Source: Mucilaginibacter sp. L196
GTDB lineage: Bacteria; Bacteroidota; Bacteroidia; Sphingobacteriales; Sphingobacteriaceae
Reading direction: 5' to 3'
NCBI RefSeq assembly: GCF_009765905.1
Contig: NZ_LMUO01000011.1
Location: 186,001-250,000 of the forward strand
Length of the DNA: 64,000 nt
The position numbers and the translations under genes were made by a program. Within the stretch, counting starts at the first letter, position 1. Every line of letters begins with the position of its first letter. Positions 23,495 through 32,586 of this stretch are shown one piece after another. A model generated the notes under the pieces. The model saw only the letters and a list, made by a program, of their open reading frames with translations, was not told where the DNA came from and did no database searches.

Positions 23495-24496
23495 ATGGCA
23501 GATCCTACTTTTTTACAGGCAATATCAATCAGTAAAATATATCCCGGTGAACGGATTTCGGGCGTTTCAAAAACCAGTCTTACTATTCAGCAAGGAAAAA
23601 TTACTGCCATAATAGGCGAAAGCGGCAGCGGCAAGAGTACTTTGTTACGTTTGCTATATGGTTTGCTTGACCCAGATGAAGGCATTATTCATTTTAAGGG
23701 TGAACGTGTTTGGGGCCCGGTTGAAAAGCTTATCCCCGGCCATGATGCCATGAGGATGGTTACCCAACACACCGACGACCTTAATCTGTTTGCCAAGGTT
23801 TGGGATAATATTGCGGTACTGATACCTAATACCAATATCCAAACCAAGCAAGAAAAGGTAAGTCAGATATTAAGTCTTCTTAACATGGCACACTTGGCAA
23901 ATAGGCGTGTATTTGATTTGAGCGGCGGCGAGAAACAGCGTGTTGCTTTGGCTAGAGCTATTATCACCCGACCAGAAGTGTTATTGCTGGATGAACCATT
24001 TAACCAGGTTGATACATCGTTTCGTGAAGACTTGCAGCAGGACATCCGCAACATAGTTAAGGAAACAGGCCTTACGGTTATTATGGTATCACATGACCCA
24101 TCCGAAATACTTTCTATGGCTGATGAGCTGATCGTGATGAAGGATGGTGAAATACTGGAATCTGGCGATCCAGTTGCCATGTATTCAAATCCTCAGTTTT
24201 TGTATACTGCCAGTCTTTTAGCCAATTGCAATATTTTAGATAAAGAGAAAGCTAAGCTTTGTGGTATAACGCTAAAGCCTAAAAAGAAAACTATCGCTAT
24301 CTATCCCGAGTGGATCGAAATAAGCCCGGCTAAAACTTCTGAGTGGACAATTAGCTCAATATTATTTAAAGGGTTTTACGAGGATGTAATGGTGGAGAAA
24401 GATGGAGTAGAATTAAGGGTGCGCATCCATTTTACTAGAAAATATGCGGCAGGCCAAAAAGTGAATTTAAAGGTCAACAAGTATTTAGAGTATTAA
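23495..24496 (+). CDS. ABC transporter ATP-binding protein with C-terminal TOBE-like domain
   Basis: A 333-residue ATPase. Walker A is GESGSGKST near 40-48, the signature LSGGEKQR near 147-154, Walker B VLLLDEP near 166-172 and the switch histidine in VSHDP. The last 90 residues form a beta-rich TOBE-like extension, as in PotA/ModC-type importers. No permease or binding-protein gene is adjacent, so the partner must be encoded elsewhere or it acts without one. A terminator follows directly. Confidence 0.83.
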   Translation: MADPTFLQAISISKIYPGERISGVSKTSLTIQQGKITAIIGESGSGKSTLLRLLYGLLDPDEGIIHFKGERVWGPVEKLIPGHDAMRMVTQHTDDLNLFAKVWDNIAVLIPNTNIQTKQEKVSQILSLLNMAHLANRRVFDLSGGEKQRVALARAIITRPEVLLLDEPFNQVDTSFREDLQQDIRNIVKETGLTVIMVSHDPSEILSMADELIVMKDGEILESGDPVAMYSNPQFLYTASLLANCNILDKEKAKLCGITLKPKKKTIAIYPEWIEISPAKTSEWTISSILFKGFYEDVMVEKDGVELRVRIHFTRKYAAGQKVNLKVNKYLEY

Positions 24497-24500
24497 AATA

Positions 24501-24533
24501 AAAGCCTCCTTACACTCGCTGTTCGGAGGCTTT
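24501..24533 (+). terminator. Rho-independent-like terminator after the ABC ATPase
   Basis: AAAGCCTCC (24501-24509) pairs perfectly with GGAGGCTTT (24525-24533) around a 15-base loop, four bases after the stop codon. Confidence 0.8.
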
Positions 24534-24683
24534 AACCTAAACCTTATCACAATCACACGGATGTGTGTATGAATAACAAAGCTAAACATCTACTCATCGT
24601 AATACATTGGCTATATATTCCAAATATTGGGCTTAATTGCTGATTAAATATTCCTGATTGTTGTGTTAAGATCAATGATGGAT

Positions 24684-25469
24684 TTATACCAATCCTCTTA
24701 CTTCCTTAAGCACCATGGTCATGCTTTCAGCTTCTCTATTTACCCAGTTGTCGTAATCTTCGATAGCTTTTAGGCGGTCATTATTGGAGATATAACCTTC
24801 CTCTACCATTTGAGTTGAAACGGCCACTTTAGACCATATCCCAACCCGTGGGATAAAATTATCCTGCCCTTTCGTATAAACCTCATCGGCATTAAATACC
24901 TGGATGTTTTTAAGCCCCGCTTCTGCAAAATAGCTTGACAGGTCTTCGGCTATATGGTTATTCATGCCAGCATCTGCCCGCCATCTTAAAAAAGTAGCGT
25001 AAAACTGCAGCATGCTTTCCGGTGGGGACGGAGCCCATGATAAAAGTTCGTGATTATAATCTAATACAGAGATTTGTCCGCCGGGTCTTAAAAAATGTTT
25101 AAAGCGAGTCAAGGCCTCAACCGGGTTATTCAACCATTGTAATACCCGTGCTGATACCACTAAGTCGAATTTTTCAGTAGTATCAAACTGAAAAACATCA
25201 GCATAAATAAGCTCGAGGTTCTTTACGGCTTGGTAAGTTTCTTTACCGCTTTCAATAAAATGCGCTGTATTATCAATCCCGGTTACGGAACCTTGTGGGC
25301 CAACTATGGCGGCAATATCTTTAGATATGGCACCTGTACCGCAACCAACATCTAAAACCCGCATGCCGGGTTTTAGGATGGGTATTAATGTAGAATAATC
25401 TGTTTGTAGGCTTCGGTTATCAAACAATTTGGTGCTGGTATCACCATCCCTTTTGATGTTCTTATTCAT
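24684..25469 (-). CDS. Class I SAM-dependent methyltransferase
   Basis: A 261-residue methyltransferase with motif I VLDVGCGTGAISKDIA near 39-54, then DNTAHFIESGK and FDLVVSARVLQWLNNP. The substrate is unknown. Its start is one base into the ilvA stop region, so it is translated as the last gene of the ilv-leu block. A second, distantly similar methyltransferase lies within the same block at 27985-28740. Confidence 0.8.
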   Translation of the reverse strand: MNKNIKRDGDTSTKLFDNRSLQTDYSTLIPILKPGMRVLDVGCGTGAISKDIAAIVGPQGSVTGIDNTAHFIESGKETYQAVKNLELIYADVFQFDTTEKFDLVVSARVLQWLNNPVEALTRFKHFLRPGGQISVLDYNHELLSWAPSPPESMLQFYATFLRWRADAGMNNHIAEDLSSYFAEAGLKNIQVFNADEVYTKGQDNFIPRVGIWSKVAVSTQMVEEGYISNNDRLKAIEDYDNWVNREAESMTMVLKEVRGLV

Positions 25470-26722
25470 TACACCAGGTATTCAAATAAAGTTTGATTAC
25501 TATTGATCTCGATCACCTCAAATCTATGAGCAACCATCCGTTGCAATAACGCAGGGTAGTCGTTAGCATCTTTTAGTTCGATACCTACCAAAGCAGGGCC
25601 GTTTTCTTTAGATGTTTTTTTGATGAACTCAAAACGGGTAATATCATCGCCGGGTCCTAATACATTATTCACAAATAGTTTTAATGCACCCGGACGTTGC
25701 GGAAAACGAACAATGAAATAATGCTTCAAACCTTCATACAGCAGAGACTTTTCTTTGATCTCCTGCATGCGTTCAATATCATTATTGCCACCGCTAATAA
25801 CGCAAACAACTTTTTTGCCTTTGATCTGCTCTTTGCATAAATCAAGCACCGCTACCGATAACGCACCTGCAGGTTCAACCACAATAGCATCCTCGTTATA
25901 TAATTTGAGGATAGTAGTACACACTTTACCTTCGGGCACCAGTAGCATATCATCCAATATCTCGCTGCATATCTGGTAGTTGAGTGATCCTACACGTTTA
26001 ACTGCCGCGCCGTCAACAAAACGATCAATCTGCTCTAAGGTAACCGGGCCTTTATTTTCAAGAGCCCCAACCATTGATGGCGCGCCTTCAGGTTCAACCC
26101 CGATCAATAAGATGTTCGGATTTTGTTGTTTAAGATAACTGCCTGTTCCGGCTGCCAAGCCACCACCGCCAATAGGCATAATAACCGCATCAACATCCGG
26201 CAGATCATTCATTATTTCAACACCAACCGTTCCCTGGCCTTCAATAATCCGGTGATGATCAAAAGGAGGGATGAAGGTCATATTATGCGCTTCGGTATAA
26301 GCCAAAGCTTCACGCAGGCAATCATCAAAAGTATCGCCGGTTAATACCAGTTCCACGTTGCCGTTCCCAAACATCTCTGTTTGTTTAACTTTTTGTTTTG
26401 GGGTGATCTCGGGCATAAAAATTACACCACGAGTACCTAATTTTTTGCACGAAAATGCCACACCCTGTGCGTGATTACCCGCACTGGCGCAAACCACACC
26501 ACGGCTCATCTGCTCTTCAGTCAGCTGACTGATCATGTTGTAAGCGCCACGTAATTTATACGAGCGTACAACCTGCAAGTCCTCACGTTTTAAATAGATC
26601 TCGCATTCGTATTTTTCAGACAGGCCGGCGTTATATTCTAAGGGCGTGTTCCTAACTACACCGTTAAGCCGCTCGGATGCTGCTTCAAAATCAAGCTTAT
26701 TTTCAGTTTCCGTATCCATCAT
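25469..26722 (-). CDS. ilvA: Threonine ammonia-lyase
   Basis: Deaminates threonine to 2-oxobutanoate, the first isoleucine-specific step. In the 417-residue product the PLP lysine is Lys56 (VRSYKLRGAYN), SAGNHAQGVAF is the substrate loop and GGGGLAAG the phosphate-binding loop. From about residue 335 a single ACT-like regulatory domain follows (YFIVRFPQRPGALKLFV), fitting the shorter allosteric form. Its ATG overlaps the leuA stop by one base (TAATG). Confidence 0.94.
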   Translation of the reverse strand: MMDTETENKLDFEAASERLNGVVRNTPLEYNAGLSEKYECEIYLKREDLQVVRSYKLRGAYNMISQLTEEQMSRGVVCASAGNHAQGVAFSCKKLGTRGVIFMPEITPKQKVKQTEMFGNGNVELVLTGDTFDDCLREALAYTEAHNMTFIPPFDHHRIIEGQGTVGVEIMNDLPDVDAVIMPIGGGGLAAGTGSYLKQQNPNILLIGVEPEGAPSMVGALENKGPVTLEQIDRFVDGAAVKRVGSLNYQICSEILDDMLLVPEGKVCTTILKLYNEDAIVVEPAGALSVAVLDLCKEQIKGKKVVCVISGGNNDIERMQEIKEKSLLYEGLKHYFIVRFPQRPGALKLFVNNVLGPGDDITRFEFIKKTSKENGPALVGIELKDANDYPALLQRMVAHRFEVIEINSNQTLFEYLV

Positions 26723-27885
26723 TAGTTCTTCTCCAACTTGAATGAAACTAAACTGTGCAGGTCGTCATCGTTAATGTCCAGCTTGCTATCAGCAAGTGTT
26801 AAAAAGTTATGGTAGGCTGTATTTAACTCATTTTTATCCAGGTTGATGCCAAGACGCTCCAAGTGGTATTTTAAAGCATGCCTGCCGCTGCGTGCGGTAA
26901 GTACAATACTAGCACTCGGGAAACCAACATCTTCCGGACGAATGATCTCGTAATTCTCGCGATTTTTCAAGAACCCATCCTGGTGTATGCCTGAGCTATG
27001 CGCGAAAGCGTTAGCGCCAACAATAGCTTTATTAGGCTGAACGATCATACGCATCTGCGTGCTAACCATGTGGCTCAACTCATAAAAGTTTTTTGGGTTG
27101 ATGTTGGTATAAAGGCCAATATCATGCGTTTTCAATATCATCACTACTTCTTCTAACGAAGTATTGCCTGCACGTTCGCCGATACCGTTAATGGTAGCTT
27201 CAACTTGGCGCGCACCGTTTTGCAAGCCTGCAATAGAGTTGGCAGTAGCCAGGCCTAAATCATTATGGCAATGCACCGATATAATGGCTTTATCAATATT
27301 TTTAACGTTTTCTTTTAGGAAACGGATCTTGCTACCATATTGATCAGGCAGGCAATAACCGTTAGTATCAGGGATGTTCACCACTGTTGCCCCTGCGGCG
27401 ATAACTGCTTCAACCATTTGCGCTAAATAAACTACATCGGCACGACCAGCATCTTCAGCATAAAACTCGATATCCTCAACAAATTTTTTGGCATATTTCA
27501 CTGCATCAACGGCACGTTCTAAAATTTCTTCGCGCGTACTGTTAAATTTATGCTTGATATGCATATCAGATGAACCGATACCGGTATGGATACGCGGATG
27601 TTTAGCATATTTTAATGATTCAGCCGCAGCATCAATATCACCTTTATTCGCACGGGTTAAGGCGCAAATGGTAGGGTGTTTTACCGCTTTTGATATCTCA
27701 ACCACGCTTTGAAAATCGCCAGGGCTTGAGATAGGGAATCCTGCCTCAATAATATCTACACCCAAAGCCTCCAGTTCGCGGGCTATTTCAACTTTCTCAG
27801 GGGTTGTCAGCTGGCAGCCCGGTACCTGCTCGCCGTCGCGAAGCGTAGTATCAAAAACATAAACGCGGTTGGGATCGTGTAACAT
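26722..27885 (-). CDS. leuA: 2-isopropylmalate synthase, short form
   Basis: Condenses acetyl-CoA with 2-oxoisovalerate, the first leucine-specific step. The 387-residue product has [13 protein letters not shown] with Arg16-Asp17, the metal site HCHNDLGLA and [13 protein letters not shown]. It ends near the point where longer LeuA proteins begin their C-terminal leucine-binding regulatory domain, and that domain is absent. It lies next to ilvA, downstream of the leuCDB genes, which favours LeuA over homocitrate synthase. Confidence 0.9.
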   Translation of the reverse strand: MLHDPNRVYVFDTTLRDGEQVPGCQLTTPEKVEIARELEALGVDIIEAGFPISSPGDFQSVVEISKAVKHPTICALTRANKGDIDAAAESLKYAKHPRIHTGIGSSDMHIKHKFNSTREEILERAVDAVKYAKKFVEDIEFYAEDAGRADVVYLAQMVEAVIAAGATVVNIPDTNGYCLPDQYGSKIRFLKENVKNIDKAIISVHCHNDLGLATANSIAGLQNGARQVEATINGIGERAGNTSLEEVVMILKTHDIGLYTNINPKNFYELSHMVSTQMRMIVQPNKAIVGANAFAHSSGIHQDGFLKNRENYEIIRPEDVGFPSASIVLTARSGRHALKYHLERLGINLDKNELNTAYHNFLTLADSKLDINDDDLHSLVSFKLEKN

Positions 27886-27912
27886 AATTTCTCCTTTTAA
27901 TATTTTTTATTC

Positions 27913-27990
27913 AGTATCAACTAGCTAGTATCAAGTATCGAGACAAAAAGAATTAGATCTCACTGTCTTGATACTAAATACTTGCTACTC
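27913..27990. repeat. AGTATCAAGTA-family inverted repeat, gene-less copy between a methyltransferase gene and leuA
   Basis: Left arm AGTATCAACTAGCTAGTATC... (27913-27944, ending CGAGAC) faces GTCTTGATACTAAATACTTG... (27965-27990) across a 20-base spacer. About 19 of 23 inner positions pair. The right arm supplies the TAG stop of the 27985-28740 methyltransferase. Confidence 0.82.
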
Positions 27991-28740
27991 TTTTATCGCT
28001 ATAAATCTTAATCTCTTGTAATCAGCATGCCATTCGCCATCATTGTTATAATCGGGCTCAAGTGCGTCTGCAATCTCTTCTAATATCTGGTCGGTTTCTT
28101 CGGGTTTAACTCCTTTGAAGAACGTTGGGCCGAACATTTTCAACCATTTGGCAACACCTTCGCGTTCGCCCTGTAACAATGTCTGCCTGTCGAAATGTGC
28201 TGCAAACGTTACCCTAAAACCTTGTGCTTCCAATTTGCTGGTGTATTCGCCTAATGATGGAAAGTACCACAATTTATTTTCTGCCATGGGCTCATGGCCA
28301 TGTTTTTTTAATACCTGTTGTGTGGCCGCTATCATTTTTTGTACGTTCCCTTTACCACCCATTTCGGCGACAAATCTGCCGCCGGGTTTAAGGCTCTGGT
28401 ACACACATTTAATAGCCGCGTCGGGATTCAATATCCAGTGTAGGGTAGCGTTGGAAAAAACCGCGTCGAAAGGTTTTTCAAAACTGAAATCAGCGCCATC
28501 GGCTACTTCAAAATCAACACCAGGATAAGTTTCCTTTGCTAATTTAATCATTTCCGGCGAGGAATCAATTCCCGTAACTATGCCGCCACGATCCTGTATG
28601 CGCTGCGTTAAATGACCTGTTCCACACCCCAAATCCAACACACGTTCCTTGCGTTTTACATCCAATAACTCCAGCACATTCTCGCCGTATTCAAATACGA
28701 AGGAATGTTTATCGTCATACAGTTCAGCGTTCCATTGCAT
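27985..28740 (-). CDS. Class I SAM-dependent methyltransferase (trans-aconitate methyltransferase-like)
   Basis: A 251-residue methyltransferase with motif I VLDLGCGTGHLTQRI near 33-47, DSSPEMIKLAKE, FDAVFSNATLHWILNPDAAI and LKPGGRFVAEMGGKGN, a pattern close to Tam and related enzymes. Its start is followed upstream by a repeat and leuB, so it lies inside the leucine operon. A role in repairing or masking aconitate/isopropylmalate-like acids is possible but unproven. Confidence 0.8.
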   Translation of the reverse strand: MQWNAELYDDKHSFVFEYGENVLELLDVKRKERVLDLGCGTGHLTQRIQDRGGIVTGIDSSPEMIKLAKETYPGVDFEVADGADFSFEKPFDAVFSNATLHWILNPDAAIKCVYQSLKPGGRFVAEMGGKGNVQKMIAATQQVLKKHGHEPMAENKLWYFPSLGEYTSKLEAQGFRVTFAAHFDRQTLLQGEREGVAKWLKMFGPTFFKGVKPEETDQILEEIADALEPDYNNDGEWHADYKRLRFIAIKE

Positions 28741-28745
28741 AGTTA

Positions 28746-28834
28746 AGCCCCCTCTAAATCTCCCCCGGTAGGGGAGACTTTTAAATTGTCAAATTTTGTT
28801 AAGCCCCCCTACCGGGGAGGGTTTGGGTGGAGCT
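28746..28834. repeat. Paired G/C-rich palindromic element between leuB and the methyltransferase
   Basis: AGCCCCCTCTAAATC followed by TCCCCCGGTAGGGGAGACTT (28746-28780) faces a variant half AAGCCCCCCTACCGGGGAGG... (28801-28833). It fills nearly the whole junction. Confidence 0.86.
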
Positions 28835-29910
28835 TATAAGTACTCCAGTACTTTTTGCCCCATTGCTTTAGTGCCCAGTATTTTATCTTTAGCGGTATTG
28901 CTATCAGCTATATCACCTGTACGGAAACCGTTTTTCAAAGTTTTATCAATTGCCGATGTTATTTTTTTAGCTTCTTCTTTCAATCCAAAGCTAATTTCCA
29001 ACATCAATGCTACCGATAGGATAGACGCTAACGGATTAGCTTTATCCTGTCCTGCAATATCATGAGCTGAACCATGTATCGGTTCAAAAAATCCTGTGCC
29101 ATCACCTGTAGAAGCAGATGCCAGCATACCCATTGAACCTGTGATTTGCGATGCCTCATCAGTTAAAATATCACCAAAGAGATTCGCGGTTAATACCACA
29201 TCAAACTTTTTAGGATTTTTAACCAGTTGCATAGCCGCGTTATCAATAAACATGTGTTCAGTTTCCACATCAGGGTATTGTTTAGCTACATCCTGAACAA
29301 CCTCGCGCCATAAGCGTGATGTTTCCAAAACGTTTGCCTTATCTACCGAACATAATTTCTTACCACGAAGACGTGCAGCTTCATATGCTTTTATAGCGAT
29401 ACGTTCCACTTCGTAGCGTGAATAGATCATTAGATCAGATGCGGTAGCTCTGTCTTCGCTGCGTTTTTTCTCGCCGAAATAAACATCACCGGTCAGTTCA
29501 CGGAAAAATAGAATATCTGTTCCTTTAATGATCTCAGGTTTCAGGCTTGATGCATCCAGCAGCTCATCAAATAACATGATGGGGCGCAGGTTTGCATACA
29601 AACCAAGCTCCTTACGTATCTTTAATAAACCCTGCTCAGGTCTTACCTTAGCCGAAGGATCGTTATCATATTTCGCATGACCAACTGCGCCGAAAAGTAT
29701 GGCATCGCTGGCTTTTGCTTTAGCTAAAGTTTCGTCAGGTAGCGGGCTGCCGGTTGCTTCAATAGCAACATGACCCATCAAAGCTTCGTCAAAAGTAAAC
29801 TCATGACCGAAATCTTTACCAATTTGTTCCAATACGGCCTTACCCCAGGTAGTAACCTCAGGTCCGATGCCATCACCGGGTATTACTAATATGTGTTTTT
29901 TTAGTCCCAT
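28834..29910 (-). CDS. leuB: 3-isopropylmalate dehydrogenase
   Basis: Oxidatively decarboxylates 3-isopropylmalate to 2-oxoisocaproate with NAD. The 358-residue product opens HILVIPGDGIGPEVT, has RELTGDVYFGEKKR in the substrate region, and GSAHDIAGQDKANPLASILS for metal and cofactor binding. It lies between repeat-filled junctions in the leucine operon, after leuD. Confidence 0.95.
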   Translation of the reverse strand: MGLKKHILVIPGDGIGPEVTTWGKAVLEQIGKDFGHEFTFDEALMGHVAIEATGSPLPDETLAKAKASDAILFGAVGHAKYDNDPSAKVRPEQGLLKIRKELGLYANLRPIMLFDELLDASSLKPEIIKGTDILFFRELTGDVYFGEKKRSEDRATASDLMIYSRYEVERIAIKAYEAARLRGKKLCSVDKANVLETSRLWREVVQDVAKQYPDVETEHMFIDNAAMQLVKNPKKFDVVLTANLFGDILTDEASQITGSMGMLASASTGDGTGFFEPIHGSAHDIAGQDKANPLASILSVALMLEISFGLKEEAKKITSAIDKTLKNGFRTGDIADSNTAKDKILGTKAMGQKVLEYL

Positions 29911-29911
29911 G

Positions 29912-30002
29912 AACCCCCCAACCCCCTAAAGAGGGAGTATTTTAGTGTGTGAATTATTATTTTTAGCCCTCTTGTTCTCCCTTCAGGGGGCTAGGGGGTT
30001 TT
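29912..30002. repeat. Palindromic element between leuD and leuB, entering leuD
   Basis: AACCCCCCAACCCCCTAAAG at 29912-29931 (the left half runs on to 29938) faces a half ending GGGGGCTAGGGGGTTTT (29986-30002). The right half contains the leuD stop codon (29983-29985) and encodes its last residues N-P-L-A-P. Confidence 0.78.
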
Positions 30003-30579
30003 CAAACTCCGTTATCAATTCCTTTTTACTCAATATATAATCAATATCATCATAGCCGTTGGTCATGCAAGCTTTTTTGTAAGGGTTAACCTCAAAGCTT
30101 TCCTTTTCGCCGGTAGCTACAATTTTGATGAACTGATCAACCAGATCGATCTCAATAACTGCATGCTCATCAGCAAAAACAGCATCGAATATTTTCTTCA
30201 GGAAATCTTCGCTTACCTGTACTGGTAGTAAACCGTTGTTTAGCGCGTTGCCTTTAAAAATATCAGCAAAAAAGCTGCTTACCACGGCATCAAAGCCGTA
30301 ATCGGCAATAGCCCATGCAGCATGCTCGCGACTGCTTCCGCAACCGAAGTTTTTGCCTGCGACTAATATTTTGCCGCTGTAGTTAGGGTTATTCAGGATG
30401 AAATCCGTTTTAGGGTTATCATTCTCATCAAAACGCCAATCGCGGAATAAGTTATTGCCAAAACCTTCGCGGGTAGTGGCTTTCAAGAAACGAGCTGGAA
30501 TAATCTGATCTGTATCGATGTTCTCGATAGGTAAAGGCACCACGCTGGTTTGTATGTGTTTGAATATTTTAGTCGCCAT
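29983..30579 (-). CDS. leuD: 3-isopropylmalate dehydratase small subunit
   Basis: Small subunit that completes the active site of isopropylmalate isomerase with LeuC. The 198-residue product has [14 protein letters not shown] near 20-33, [17 protein letters not shown] in the middle and [13 protein letters not shown]. The C-terminus ends [10 protein letters not shown], of which NPLAP plus the stop are encoded by a palindromic repeat, so the natural end has been replaced or extended. Confidence 0.95.
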   Translation of the reverse strand: MATKIFKHIQTSVVPLPIENIDTDQIIPARFLKATTREGFGNNLFRDWRFDENDNPKTDFILNNPNYSGKILVAGKNFGCGSSREHAAWAIADYGFDAVVSSFFADIFKGNALNNGLLPVQVSEDFLKKIFDAVFADEHAVIEIDLVDQFIKIVATGEKESFEVNPYKKACMTNGYDDIDYILSKKELITEFENPLAP

Positions 30580-30584
30580 AGCAA

Positions 30585-30872
30585 TTAACTATTTTCGTAA
30601 TGTTCAACAATCGGAAAAGGATCATAAAAATGATGTAACAGGCTTTTCCACTCCTGGTATTCTGTTGATTCCCTGAAACCAACCGTATGATCGGTTAATG
30701 TTTCCCACTCAACTAATAAAATGAACTGACTTGTATTTTCAATACATCTTTTAAGCTGATGAGAGATATAACCTTTCATTTTTGATATGATATGCTTTGC
30801 TTGAGAAAATGCTTTCAAGAAATCATCTTCCAAACCGGGTATCACATTTAATATAGCTACTTCAAGTATCAT
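30585..30872 (-). CDS. ABM-domain (antibiotic biosynthesis monooxygenase-like) protein
   Basis: A 95-residue dimeric alpha-beta barrel protein: [22 protein letters not shown] at the N-terminus, a central [20 protein letters not shown] strand-helix, then a [17 protein letters not shown] helix. ABM proteins include quinol monooxygenases and heme-degrading enzymes; the reaction here is unknown. It lies 5 bases from leuD within the leucine operon. Confidence 0.78.
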   Translation of the reverse strand: MILEVAILNVIPGLEDDFLKAFSQAKHIISKMKGYISHQLKRCIENTSQFILLVEWETLTDHTVGFRESTEYQEWKSLLHHFYDPFPIVEHYENS

Positions 30873-30888
30873 TATTTTTTATATTTTA

Positions 30889-30969
30889 TGTCATTGCGAG
30901 GAACGAAGCAATCGCGAACTCTGTATAGTCGCTTTTCTCTGTGCGATTGCTTCGTACCTCGCAATGACA
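30889..30969. repeat. GTCATTGCGAGG-family palindrome between leuC and the ABM gene
   Basis: 27-base arms at 30889-30915 and 30943-30969 with a single mismatch and a 27-base loop. Confidence 0.9.
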
Positions 30970-30979
30970 ATTATTTAGT

Positions 30980-32395
30980 TCAGACTAATTCTTTCTCTTT
31001 CAAAAATTCTCTAATATCCGTAACCTTCCCAGTTATTGCCGAAGCTGCCGCGGTTAAGGGGCTTGCCAAAAATGTGCGGGAGTTTGGTCCTTGTCGGCCT
31101 TCAAAGTTTCTGTTTGAGGTAGATACGCAGTATTTTCCTGCGGGGATTTTGTCCTCATTCATACCTAAGCAAGCGCTGCATCCTGGCTCTCTCAACGGGA
31201 AACCTGCTGCATCAAATACTTTATCTAAACCTTCGCGGATTGCTTGCTCCTGTACCTGTTTTGATCCCGGAACCACCCAAACCGTAACATTATCGGCTTT
31301 GTGTTTTCCTTTTACAAACTCAGCTACCTGGCGCAGATCCTCAATACGGGAGTTGGTACAGCTACCGATGAATACATAATCAATAGGCTTGCCTAGTAAT
31401 TGCTCATCATCATGCAGGCCCATATATTCAAGGGCTTTTTTGTACGATCCCTGTTCTTTAGCTTCAAATGATGCGGTTTCAGGAACATGTTGCGTTACGC
31501 CGATACCCATACCCGGGTTAGTACCATAGGTTATCATCGGCTCAATATCTTCAGCTCTAAAGCTTAGTACCGAATCAAATTCTGCGTCATCATCAGAATA
31601 TAATGTTTCCCAATAAGCTACCGCTTTATCCCATTCTTCACCTTTAGGGGCAAATTCACGGCCTTTAACATAGTTAATGGTCGTTTCATCCGGAGCGATT
31701 AATCCGCAACGGGCACCCATTTCGATGCTCATGTTACAGATGGTCATACGGCCCTCCATACTTAATGAGCGAATGGTATCGCCTGCATATTCAACCGCGT
31801 AACCTGTACCGCCTGCGGCAGAGATCTGCGCGATGATGTATAGGATGATGTCCTTAGCGCCAACGCCTTTTTGTAATTTGCCGTTAACTTCAATTTTCAT
31901 GCGTTTTGGGCGTTGTTGTAACAGGCATTGTGTTGCCATTACCTGCTCAACCTGCGATGTGCCTATACCAAACGCGATAGCTCCAAAGGCGCCATGGGTT
32001 GAGGTGTGGCTATCGCCGCAAACATAAGTGCCACCCGGACGGGTAATACCCAGCTCAGGGCCTATTACGTGGACTATTCCTTGAAAGGGGTGGCCCAAAC
32101 CATATAGTTCAATACCAAATTCTGCACAATTTTTTGTGAGCATGTCAACCTGGTAACGGGAAAGTTCTTCTTTAATGGGTAAGTGCTGGTTCCATGTAGG
32201 AACGTTGTGATCGGCTGTCGCGACCGTTTGTTTTGGCCTGAAGACCGGTAACCCTCTTTGGCGCAAGCCATCAAATGCCTGTGGGCTGGTTACTTCGTGA
32301 ATAAAATGTGTATCGATGTAAAGTATATCCGGAAATCCCTCGTTGCTACTGACGACGTGTGCATCCCAGATCTTATCAAATAATGTCTGTCCCAT
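30980..32395 (-). CDS. leuC: 3-isopropylmalate dehydratase large subunit
   Basis: Isomerises 2- to 3-isopropylmalate with a [4Fe-4S] cluster. In the 471-residue product the cluster cysteines are Cys346 (GSCTNSR), Cys406 and Cys409 (GCSACLG), and [21 protein letters not shown] at 126-146 is the family signature. It is encoded upstream of leuD in transcription order, separated by a palindrome and the ABM gene. Confidence 0.96.
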   Translation of the reverse strand: MGQTLFDKIWDAHVVSSNEGFPDILYIDTHFIHEVTSPQAFDGLRQRGLPVFRPKQTVATADHNVPTWNQHLPIKEELSRYQVDMLTKNCAEFGIELYGLGHPFQGIVHVIGPELGITRPGGTYVCGDSHTSTHGAFGAIAFGIGTSQVEQVMATQCLLQQRPKRMKIEVNGKLQKGVGAKDIILYIIAQISAAGGTGYAVEYAGDTIRSLSMEGRMTICNMSIEMGARCGLIAPDETTINYVKGREFAPKGEEWDKAVAYWETLYSDDDAEFDSVLSFRAEDIEPMITYGTNPGMGIGVTQHVPETASFEAKEQGSYKKALEYMGLHDDEQLLGKPIDYVFIGSCTNSRIEDLRQVAEFVKGKHKADNVTVWVVPGSKQVQEQAIREGLDKVFDAAGFPLREPGCSACLGMNEDKIPAGKYCVSTSNRNFEGRQGPNSRTFLASPLTAAASAITGKVTDIREFLKEKELV

Positions 32396-32398
32396 TGT

Positions 32399-32586
32399 AG
32401 TATTAAGTAGTTAGTATCAAGTATCAAGTAAAAACTTAGTACCTGGTACAGGTAGTTTTTGGTTTATTAACTGGTATTAATTTATTGGTAAAAATACTAA
32501 TAAATTAATACCAGTTATATATCAAGTTTTAGCATCAGGCGCAATCAAAGAAGTCTTGATACCTGATACTAAATACTTGATACTAA
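32399..32586. repeat. AGTATCAAGTA-family inverted repeat with a nested palindrome between ilvC and leuC
   Basis: Left arm AGTATTAAGTAGTTAGTATC... (32399-32430) faces GTCTTGATACCTGATACT... (32553-32586) across a spacer of about 120 bases. The spacer itself carries an inverted repeat whose 22-base arms (32469-32490 and 32495-32516) match at 21 positions. No gene is present between the arms. Confidence 0.82.
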
